A stretch of 64,000 nt of DNA, taken from the NCBI GenBank assembly GCA_001939145.1, contig LSRX01000309.1, forward strand, positions 2,109 to 66,108. The letters run 5' to 3'. Source of the DNA: Symbiodinium microadriaticum. Its lineage: Eukaryota; Sar; Dinophyceae; Suessiales; Symbiodiniaceae. A program made the translations under genes and the position numbers. Of the stretch, positions 50,001-61,800 are shown one piece after another (within the stretch, counting starts at the first letter, position 1; every line of letters starts with the position of its first letter). Under the pieces are notes generated by a model. That model searched no databases. It was given only the letters and a program-made list of their open reading frames with translations, and was not told the DNA's origin.

Positions 50001-53000
50001 TATCCCAAACGGCTATAACCTGCGTTTTGTAGAGTCTCCTGGCAAGGCCGAATATGGATTTCTTGCAAGAACCTAAAAAACCACAGGCTTAACCCAAAAC
50101 CTCGACCTAAACTTTCCTAAACCCTAAACGGTAGGGCTTTCATCTCGGTTCAAGACAAAGCTGGCCAGCTTTGTGCCCCGACCCGGCTGGTTGCTTGTGG
50201 ATTCTTCTTGATTGAAACTCTACGCCCTACCTATAAAGTCTCCGTCGTAGTTCCCTTTTGGAATTACTTTGTAGGATCCATACTCTATAACTGGTCGCAC
50301 CGAAAAGAGGAACTACAATGGAGACTGGAGTCCTAGAGGTACAACCTTCGGTGCTAAACTCTATCAACCCTCAACCACCGACCCCAGTGGATGAGCAATG
50401 ATTCTAAGTGTCCAAGTACCCAACAATCATGTGGTGGCACTCTCCCAAATTCAAACCTCCATAGCTACTCTCCTAAATTGAACCCTCTCACCCAGCTACT
50501 CTCCTAAATTGAGCCCTCTGGACCCCTCAGGGCAGCAGATGAGCTTGGTCAGTTCGTTTAGAGCCCCTGTTTTGTTAGCTTGAAGCTACGGGAACCCCAT
50601 TGAAACCTCAACCCGAAACCGAAACCCCAAGCTCCAACTAGGGCCCCGATAGTCGGGAGGCTCCAGTATAGAACCCCCCTAGTACCCCCTTAATTAAAGG
50701 GGACCCTATTCTAGAACCCTAGATTCAGCACACAAACAGATAATAGTTAAACCCGAAAGCCCTAAGCCCTAAGCCTTAAAAACCAAAACCTGAACCCTTA
50801 TCCATCAACCCTGAAAGGCCCAACCCTAGAGCACCCCCTTTAAAGGCGAAGGTTCGGGGGGTCCAGGAATTGCTTGGTTAGTTGTCTGGTTCCCCGGCTC
50901 TGGCTTCAAGGGATTTTTTTTGCGAGCTCTATGAGCTTGGGGGGTGAGGGTGTGTCAGGTACGGGATTTCATAAAGGCTTAGCATCAACATAGCCCCAGA
51001 AGCCTTGTGAAATAGGGTCTTTGGGCACAAAAAGCCTTCAAATATGAGTCCTTGGAGGGCAAGGGTAAAGGCTTGCGGATTTAGGGTTTGGGGTTTAGGT
51101 AGGTTATAAAGAGTGCCAGGACGATCAGCGGGCCTAAAGACGAGCCTGAGAGAACTAGGTTCCATTGGTTTAGGACAACCCCGATACAGCTTACACTCAA
51201 CCATATACAGACAACGCCAGCCCTAAACCCAGGCCCTAAACCCTAAACCCGAACCCTATACAGCCTTAAATCCTGACCGCTGTGCTGCAGACCTTCAGCC
51301 CACAGCCACCAAGCAACATCGCCCAGCCAAACTAATTATTGCAGCGGGCTGCAGGATTTCAACCGCGGTGAGAATCTTCCAGCAGTGCTCCCGGTGGTGA
51401 CGAGACCCATGTGAAAGCAGATTTGGGCTTGGGGTGAAATCTGCGCTCCCGAATTACTCGCCGAGTAGGTAACGCTTAGCCCCTGGGGGGTTTGACATGA
51501 CCCCACTATGATTGTAAGGTTTGTACAGTTTCAGATACCCTCGTCCAGTGCTCATTTTCAGTCTTCAGAAACAGCCCTACTTCGGAATCCTTCTGCAGCC
51601 TATAGAAAAGTGGCGCGTGCCCATGGCACTTTAAGGTTTTAAGGTAGGGTCCACTTTGGGTGGCCATCGGTTTGCTAAGAGCTTGGGATTTTGTTAGCAA
51701 CCCAAGGGTTTAGGGTTTGGGGTGAGGTTGAGGGTTTAGGGCTTAGGGCTTAGGATTTAGGGTTTAGGGTTTAGGGGTTTTAGTGTTTAGGGTTTAGGGT
51801 TTAGGGGTTTTAGTGTTTAGGGTTTAGGGTCTAGGGTAAGCTTGGCCTTTCTGGGGCTTCGACTAGGCTTTACGCCGGAGGATGGAAGGCTACAGGTTTG
51901 AGGCCGGAGAGGGCAAACGACCCAGGAGATTCCAGGCGTTTCTGCAGATAGGCTTTGGCCTCTTTGCCTCTATAATCAAAGGTTAGAAGTATGGGCCCCT
52001 AATATGGACCCATAGGCCTGTCTAGGGACCCTCAAAGGTACATATAGGGTATATAGCAAGTGTATAAGAATCCCAGGGTTAAGGGACCATACTAGGGGCC
52101 CATGGTTTCAACCATAGACATAAGCTTTATGCCTCGGCGGATGTCAGTTCTTTAGATCTCGTGTTCGAGCTCGAGGAGTCATACATCCGGCCCAGGGTGC
52201 AGGACCAGATGGGGGTGGAGACTATAGTACGGTTTACGGTTTAGGGTTGATCTTACATTCTCATGACTTACCTATCTGAAGCATGCTTCTTCACAGCTGG
52301 AGCACCATAGAACAATCCTAGAGAGTTCCTTCACTGAAAGCCCAGCGAGCTGTAGAAATCCTTTGCTGATAATCCACCGAGCTACAGATCTCTTTTCCTG
52401 AAAATCCAGTCGGGAGTCTTGTTTATAACCGGGGTCTGTTTTGAAAGGGCCTGCAGGCTTTTCCGAAAGCTGGGAAAAGTTTTGCTTTCTTTCATTATGT
52501 GTTAGCTTTGATTGAATGTTTGTTAGCTTTTCGTTGGAATTCTTCGGTTGTTACTGGATTTTTTTGGGAATACCTTTTCCGGGGCCCAGCCGACAACTGG
52601 TAACAGTTTAGTAGTGTTGATAGTCTTGTTTGGTTTGTGGTTGCTTTCTTTAGCGCTTTTTAGCTAGTTTTTTGTGGATTTCCCCAGCTTTTCATAGGAG
52701 TTCCCTGGCTTTTGTTGGCTTTTGGTGGAGTCCACGATTTTCGAAGGGAAATCCACAAAACTCCTTGGGGACTCCTGAGCAAATCCTACGATGACGGGCC
52801 AAGCAGGGAAGGGCGACGGGGGAGGGGTAGGGGAGGGGGCTGGAGTTGGAAATGGGGGGAGCGGGATTTGATGACCGCCCGAAGCCCTCAAACCCCAAAC
52901 CCTAGACCCTAAACCCCCAAACCCTAAACCCCAAGCCCTGAACCCTAAACCCTCAGCGTAGCTTCTTCTAGCTTCCTTTAGCTTTCCTGAGCTTTTCTTA

Positions 53001-55818
53001 GCTTCAATGTGTTTTTTCTTTGGGTTTTTTCGTGGTATGCTGAAGAATTAGGCCCTGAAGTGGTTGAGGGTTTAGAGTCTAGGGTTGAGGGTTTAGGGTT
53101 GAGGGTTCACGGTTTGGGGTTGTTTGTTGTGTGACAATGCGTTGCATGTGGGTGTGAATCCTTTTATGTTACTGTTATCGGGTATTTATTTGTTATTCCT
53201 TTGTACATTGAGTGAAGCCCTCCACCCATAAAATCTGCTTCTATTTGTCGCGGCCTCTATGAGAGTTTGTGCATAAATGCCTAACCCCCAGAACAAAGAA
53301 CCCTAAACGGGGGAGTTGGGTCCTTAATCTCGAGGTCATCATCTTCGCCAACTGGCGAGGCTTCTCCGGTGGTACTCGTGCTGTGGCGGCACGAGAGATC
53401 TAATCACACAAGCATACACAAGCCACACAGCTGCAGAGAACACCCACAATGTCAGAAGCCGCTTGTTTGATGGTTCTGTAGATGGGTACGCTATGCTCTG
53501 CCACGCTCCCCTCTTCTTGTCTTTTCTGCAACATCTTTGCAGCTCAGCGTAATATGGCCCTTAGTTATGCATCTGGCCGAACACTGTGCAATCAGGAGTT
53601 TGTGTTCCTACGTGTGAATCACTGAATAACTCAATCAAGTACTTAAATTATCAGCAAACTAATTAACATAGTTACATAAGTAATGCAGTATGTCCAAATG
53701 CAGAGCATTCCGTGGCTGGCAAGAGGAACCCTGGAAAGCGACACCCCGAGTCGCGCGACCTAGTCCCGATGAAAGAAGTTTGGACAGTCGCTCGTGTGAG
53801 AACGTTGTTAGGGTTTAGGGTTTAGGGTTTAGGGTGAATGTTGTGTTAAATGCAATGCTAAGATGTCTTCATGATTTATGCACGTCGATATCAGAATACG
53901 TCAGGGAAAGCTACAGACTTGCCCATGTTATGATCGAGAGGCACCCGTGACCCGCACGTAAAGTTTGGCAACTTCAGCATATACGGCTCTTCCATACAGC
54001 AACCCCTTAACTTGCAAGACAAGGACCCTAGCCCTAAGGGTCCATGTACCCAAATAGTAGATACTTTGGCCTTAAGGTAGTCCCTATTTGGGTACTTTGG
54101 GGCCAAAGTATCTACTATTGGGCACATGGACCCTTGGGGTAAGATACCTTTTGAGTCGGGTGTGCAACACCAACGAATAACAAATTTCCGAGCAAGCCAG
54201 AAAAACCGGGAATGTTAAGCCCCATCCTCTTGCCCACGATCTCACTATTTCTGCTTACCTTGGCAAGAAACTTTCGCCCAGATACAAAACCCGAAACCCT
54301 AAACCTTAAACCCTAAACCCTAAGATAGTTTGACAGTGAAGCCCAGGTGACATGTACAATGAGATCCTCAAGTTTGGTGTGCTTTGGCTGGATGTAGTAT
54401 ACCTGTATTAGTATCCCTAGCAGCTCAGTCTTATTGTTGAATTTTTTGCTACTATTATTATTAATATGATTATTACATTATTACGACTATCATTATTATT
54501 AGTATTTTTATTACTATTATTAGTATTATTATTAATAGTATTACTCTTCGGGTTTAGGGCGTGTTGCCGGGCTTAGGCATAGGATTTAGGGCTAAGGGCA
54601 ATGAGTTTGGGTTTGCATTTAGGGCTGCAGGGTTTTGATGCTTAGGGCTTAGGGCTTCGGGCTGGTTGGATCTTTACACCCTTCAACGTAACTAGCCTAT
54701 ATGGGTAGTTCTCTAAATTCGGGTCCCCTTTTAGGTCCCCAATATAGTACGGCACCCGCAGAAAAAGGACCCTAAAAGGACCCTACTGTAGAAAAAAAGC
54801 TACCCATATTGTACCTTTCGTACCCTACTACGGTTGATGATATAAATCCTGCCTTTCCCATAATAAGGAATATAGCCACAATTCCCATAGTTTAGGGTCC
54901 TTAAGCTATTGCTAAACCCAAAACCCTAATCCCTAATCCTAAACCCTAAACCCTAATGCAGCATTACTAGCATCAACCGTAGTGAGGACCATGGGGGCTT
55001 GACTAGGGCTCTGGGGGTGGTTTTGGGGGACCCTGAGACTCGAAACCCTAAACCTTAAGCCTTAAGCCCTGAACTCTAAACTTTTAACCCTAAACCTTTA
55101 ACCCTAAACCTTAAACCCTGAACCCTAAACTAAACGTTTAACCCTGAGCCCTAAATGTAAGCCATAGCACTAGTGAGGCTGAGGGTTCGCGAGCTGAAGG
55201 GTTGAGAAATTCGCAGGTGTTCGGTCATTTTGAGCTGTAGCCTACATATAGTACTTAGTAGCCTTCGTAAGGAACCCTAGGTATAATACTTAGTAGCCTT
55301 CTTAAGGAACCCTAGGTATAGTACTTAGTAGCCTTCTTAAGGAATCCTAAGTAAAGAACCCCCGGGCTGGTGGGCTTAGGGTCGAGTTGTGATATGGGTA
55401 GCTCTCTAAGCTAGAGTCCCTTTTCAGGGTCCCTGTCTGTAAGGGTGCAAAGATCTTTTGAGCTCCTAGCAGGGACCCACTTGAATAGGCAGGTAGGCAG
55501 GCCAACACCCCTCACCTCCTAAATCCTTGAACTCTAAACGCTGAACCCTAAACCCTAAGCGGTGGCTTAAAGCTTCTGGCATCCACCATGACTGTTTTGT
55601 GCGCATGGTGTCTCGGAAACCCTAAACCCCAAACCCCCAACCCCCTAAGGATGTGCGGATTGTAGTTCTGGGATTTTGATTCGCCCGAGTTTACGACGTC
55701 TAACCTCAGGACATTTGGTTCGAGGTTTGGAGGCCTTCAGTATAAGAGTATGTTATAACAGCATGTAGTAGAATGTTGCGGTATATCACTGTATGCATGT
55801 ATGTGTATGTGTGTGTGT

Positions 55819-55851
<33 letters not shown>

Positions 55852-58800
55852 TGTATGTGTAAAGTATGGTATAACATAGCATTCTCGTGATATTGGAGCT
55901 GCCGGCGATGTCGGAGCAATTTACCTGTAGTCTCCGTGGTTGTTTCTTGTTTGGGTTACCCTGTTAAAACTAAAATTGGTTAGACAAAACAAGGAAATAG
56001 ACGGGAAGCTAAAGGTAGGTTTCGGGCAGCGCGAAGTCAGTGGTCTTCCGCACCGTTGCCTCCGGGAGAGCAATCCGCAACAGAAGTAATCCATCTCGCC
56101 ATATAGGGATAAGGCGACGGCACTTTTGTGAGTCCCAACTTAGTCCAAGACTCGGGCGACTCAACTTCAAGGCAGGGTCCGAGTTTGTTGTGTTGGGTGC
56201 AAGCTTCGAGCTTATATGATTATTATTATGATAAGAATAGTAGCTATTATTATCATTATTACTATTATTTTTGTTTTATGTTTATTGTTACTGTTGTTAT
56301 TAACATTCATATTACTAGTAGTAGTGGTCGTAGTAGTATTACTGTTATTATTATCAATATTGCTTCTATTCAAAAACCTTATATTATTACTATGATTATT
56401 GCTATTTGGTGCATGGTTTAGGGGTTCACAATGGCCTAGTGGCTTTCAGCATTTCCGTTGTCGGGCTCTTCTGGACTCTAGACGCAGCGTGTGCTGAGGC
56501 CATGATTGTAGACGCGCTGGTCGAGTGACCCCACCGGGCAAGCTAGAGTTAGAGTGTAGAAGCCTTTTCCTATGAGGTGGTGTTTCAGAAAGACTTAAGA
56601 CTAATGTAGCAGCCTGACTAAGGAACCCTTTGCCCTATTTTCCCCAAAAGATTAGGACTCATATTTACTGAGCCCTAAATGAAGACCCAGCTGGGTCCTG
56701 GTTGGACACAATTTTACATTTTTGGATATCATAAAACCCAATATAAGGATTAAACATGACACAATTTTTAAATTTTTTGTTCATAAAACCCAGCAGAAGG
56801 ATTAAAAATGATCCTTTTTTAAATAAATATATATATATATATACCCAACAAGGAAGCAGCCAGGGTTTCTGAATCAGGTTCCTACATTAATGCCCGAGCC
56901 CTGAAGTCTCAAGCCCCGATCCCCAAACCCCGAAGGGTTAGGGGTTTAGGGTTTTAGGGGTTTAGGGGTTTAGGGGTTTAGGGTTTAGGGTTTTAGGGGT
57001 TTAGGGGTTTAGGGGTTTAGAGTTTAACGGACCAGGGTGTTGTGTTCGAGGCTTTTTGCTTCTAGGCCTCGATCCTGGCAGATCCTGACATCTGTGTGCT
57101 CTCTAAGAGTTCCGACTGCAGGCAGGGCAATGGGCTCCCTTTTATTGAACATCGCCTCCATGCGTTGCCTTGGGGTTTATAGACTTCAAGGTTTACGGCT
57201 CAGAATCCCATTGGGCAAGTTCAGGTTACTATACCGGTCTCCTAAACCCTAAACCCTAAGTCTGCATATGCTTTGAGGAACAGCAACAACCTGCTACATA
57301 GGTGATTGGTTTTGCAGAAGCACAGAACGGAATCCAGAGCATTAAAGTTAAAGAACATCGAGGAAGCTCCGAGCAGTGCTGCGGCGTATAAAAAAAGGGC
57401 ATTTAATCAAGGAGCTCCAGGAACATCGATAGAATTTGCGATATTCCTACTCCTTTTCTTTGGAATCGTATCGAAACCCAGTTCAGTTACTAGTAAATAG
57501 CAAACGATTTGGATTTTCCGTGTAAGGCTCGCAAGATGGACCGTCGCCACAGGGAATTCCATATTGGGAGGCAGCGATCCTCGGAGTTTCCTGCTTGCGG
57601 AGGGAAGATCATCGAGTCTGAGGGAACCCCCACCGGGAGGGTTTAGGGTTTAGGGGTTTAGGGTTTGGGGTTTAGAGGTTTAGGGTTTAGGGGCTCGGCA
57701 CACGTGCCTAAACCCAAACCCCTACATCCCTACTTGCTGACCCTAAAAAACATGAACCCCTGAATCGTACAGGATAGGAACTTGACACCAAAACTTAAGA
57801 CCAAACCTCAAGCCCTGCCTTATCTAAGTGAGGTACGACCAGCCTATCTTTATCTACATCCCGAAGCACGGCGAGCTCCGTGGCGGAGCTTGGGTGGTCC
57901 CTCCGGCCCGGAATTAGTACCGCGCAGTATACGTAGGCCCACGCCTTAAAACCCTACGTAAGGTTTACATCACCACTCACCCTAAAACCCTAAACCCCTT
58001 AACCCTAAACCCCTAAACCCGACATCCACATGCCGTTTTAGGAGCTTCGGGACCGAAATTGATGCTCCTACTTCTACTGTCGGCACATCACAGGGCTTCG
58101 GGGTCATACAGGGATCTAGCAGTACAAGTCCTCAGGGTTCCTAACATGATGATTATTCTATACTGTTTAGGGTTCACGGTTTAGGGTGTATAGTATACCC
58201 CAAAACCCCACTCTAATTATTAAGGCCCCTCTTGCCCGAATCTTGAACGATTGTTAGGTACAGGATCTGGGGTTTAGGCGGTTTAGGGCCCTAAATCTCT
58301 CTCCCTAACCCTCCAGGTACCTACTATATAGGGCCCTAGGGGCTCTAGTACCCTATATAGTAGGTACCTGGAGGGTTAGGGTCTGTTTTGGGTTGATGGC
58401 AGGTCATTGACCCCGCGATCAACCCAGACAAGATGGAGATGTGCGCCGACCTTCGCGATTGCGGGTTTAGGGCTTGGGGTTTAGGGTTTAGGGTTTAGGG
58501 TTTAGGGTTTAGGGCTTGGGGTTTAGGGTTTAGGGTTTAGGGCATGGGTCCATGGGTACAGCAAGGTCTAGGGTACAAGCGAACTCTGAAGCAATCGAAG
58601 CATGTGCGAAAGTTGCAGCCGGAGCCCCTTAAGCCCAAATCCGAAAGCATCATCTTGAAACCCTCAACCCTATGCCCTAAACTACTTCACCAAAGGGTGG
58701 GCCTGCGCGCATGGAGAAAGGGGGTCACTGCACTTTAAAAAGGGCCCTAAACTTAGAAACTATATAGTAAGCCCCAAAAAGTTGGAAACCGGATTAAGGA

Positions 58801-61800
58801 CAAATAGTGCTGGGATTCCCTATATATGACTCTTAAGGATTGAGGCTATTGGGTTTCCAACTTTTGGGCTTCTACTCTACTCGAGGAGAGGATGAAGGAG
58901 GCCCCGAAGGCAGCTTAGGATGCGGCTCGCCACAAGGACGGTTCTGAATGCGGGTCGATCTCAGGGTCCTAAGAAACGGCTCCGCTTGAGGGTTCAGGGT
59001 TTAGGGCTTTCGGGTTTTAGGGTTTTAGGGCCTAAGATGGTAATGGTGACAGGGAGATCGACTGGACAGTGTCTCCGGGGCATTGGTGCGGCTTTCCTTT
59101 GGTCCAGTGGGTTCGTCAGTGAGTGAGGCCTCTGGATCTTCGAGCAGTCAGGGACGGGTGCAGCCACTACATGGCCCGACGAGCTTGGCTACGAATGTCT
59201 TTGATAGCCAATGGGAGAACTTTCAACTTTTTTGGCCTTATATATTATGTCTATCCTAAAAAGTTTGAACTTTTTTGGGCCTGGTTGTTGAAGAAGAGAG
59301 ATATGGGGTCAGGCGCTTCCAAAGTACAGGGGACTCTACAGCAATCGATGCATGGGTCCACGCTGGGATCGGTGCTGCAGGGGATTTATGTGACACGGAA
59401 GCAAGGACGGGTGGATGGTGGTGTGGTGCAGACAGTTCTGGGTGCGGGGGGGTGATCGCCTTGTACCATGCCCAGTTGCTGGTGGATGATGGTGATGACA
59501 GACCTCAGCGAGGGGATACCATACCACAGGGATCGCCGGGGGGAAGGCCAAGCTACGCAAGGGTCGAATGTGTGAAGGGATGAGAAGACTCAGTATGACC
59601 GTCGAGCATGAGGGCGGCAAATGAGAGTTTTTCGGCTGATGTACATTCCGGCCGGTCCCTCACAGGGTTCTTTGGGAGGCTTCGGCGGACCGAAAAAAAC
59701 GAAGCTACACTCGAGATTCCAGGACCCCACGGCCTCAAGCGGGAAACTTGGAGATCTCTGAATGGATTGAGGACTATGCTTAAACCCCAAGCCCTAAACC
59801 CTGAACCCTAAACCCTGACCCCATTAGCCCTAAACCTTAACCCTAAACCCTAAACCCTCTCAACCCTAAGCCCTGAACCCTACTCCCTAAACCCTGAATG
59901 GGTTGAAGTCTATGCTTCGAGCTAGCGCCGAACCCCGGAACGCTTCCAATGTGTTGAAATCGAGTCAGCAAACCCTGAGCCTTTTTAAGTGCCCTACCGA
60001 TACCAGGACCCTGCAAGGGCCCCTTTCATGGAGCCCTTAGGGTCCTTAGGAGTGGCGATTTGGGGTATATTAGAGGACCCTCAGAGGTGTTTCATCACCT
60101 GGTTTAATCTTTCTTTGGATCGTAGTCATGAGCCTGGTTAACCAGAACAAGGAGTCATATGTATAGCAAATTTGGCAGAGCCTGGGGAAAAGTTCCACCA
60201 GATCTCCGTCGACGACGCCGATGGTGACGGTAATGATGATTCGGATGGCTGGTTGTTAATGATTCTACAACATGTAACAGCAACACTGACGAACAATGAC
60301 CAACATGGTCACACTGTGGGTCTTCTGCCTTCTCTGCTGATATGATTACTGTTATTGCTGTTTCACCTGCTTGTTGGTTACTTTGCGCTTGCTTCTATTG
60401 TGGGATCCTACCTGAACATGAAAATTCCGGTCTGGCCCAACCAGCAACTACTAGTAGCTACATTGGAGACTGTAGGTACTCCAACATCTTTAGAGTCTCT
60501 AGCTGTAAAGCTCCATGTACTCAAATAATGTAGTAATGTAATTTATACTTGGGCTTTAAAGTAGCCCCAAAAAGGCACTTGAGGCCAACAGTTTAATACG
60601 GGCACATGGACCGCAAACCCTAAACCCTAGTCCCACGGCCCTTGAGGGTACCTTGGAACCCCTGCGCCTCGCAGGTACGCCGATGTGGATGCCCGCGGAG
60701 GCATTCTCGAGCCACCAGGTATTGTGGAGGTGGCGCAGCCCGAACTTGAGGAGTAGGAGATCGGGCTTGTTTAGGGGGGTTTAGGTTGATTACTTGTGCG
60801 TGCAGTCTAGGTTTAAGTTTGGGTTTCAACTTTGGCAGAGTGCTTAGTTAAGGTCTTATGAAAAAAGGCCGTCTTACCCCCGCTGATTTGGGCCAAGGTG
60901 TCCTGCCTGAGTCGAACATTCAATGTACAAGTTCTTCTGCAAGTTGGGTTTCCCGACTCGACGACATGAGGTGCTCTTAGGATTTAGGGTTAGGGTTTAG
61001 GGTTTAGGGTTTGTAGGGCGTAGGGTTTAGGGTTTAAGGCTTATGGGGTTTAGGGTTAGGGTTTAGGATTTAGGAACCTCTCCTTGGAAATCCTCCTACG
61101 GTGATTTCTGCTCGCTCTGACTGCCGCAATCGGCTGTCATTCTCGAAGCCTCGAAGCTCTAGACCTTAAACCCCCACTCCTCCTAGGATTTAGGGTTTAG
61201 GGCTTAGGGTTTAGGGTTTAGGGATGTACTGATGGCTCACCCACAGACAGTGCTTCACAGACTCCGATCCGGTCCAGAAATCACCTCCCCAAGCCTCGAC
61301 CGCCTCGCTTTAGCTAATTTTTGTTTGGTTGCGTTCTGCCTGACACAACCGCCTGCAAACAAATTATGTAAGTGGTTGATTTGGGAATTCAGGTCATGAA
61401 TAGAAAATCAAGTGGCTACATTATACTTGCTAATGGCTGCCCCGTACCACCTAAACCTTGAAGCAAGAAGGAAGAGAGGTGTGAATCCTCAACGGTTTCT
61501 GCACTGAGCCGCTTTTTGTAAAAGTATTTGGGATTCACTGGGCACCCCTGATTGGGTTCCTGAGTTTTAGGGTTTGGGATTTAGGGTTTACCTACAGTCT
61601 CCATGGAAGTTCCTTTTTTTGGTTTAACCAAGTTTATATTAAGCAACCTGAAAGGTAAGCCCAAAAAGGAACTGCAATGGAGACTATAGGTAACTTCAAG
61701 GCTTAGGACTTCCACAAGCTCTTCACCCAAACCAACGCCGCCTACCTCAACACGACACCTCCAGGCCTCTGCCAACACCCTATGCAGGGCCTATGCAAAA

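Larger units (their letters stand above)
49741..53334. other. ACC intron without a located exon
   Basis: Holds family C copy 2, family E copy 7, TTTAGGG array 51710-51840 and a coding-like plus-strand run near 52152 (LVFELEESYIRPRVQDQMG). The short ACC segment between ALKD and VIIFANW should lie here. Confidence 0.5.
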
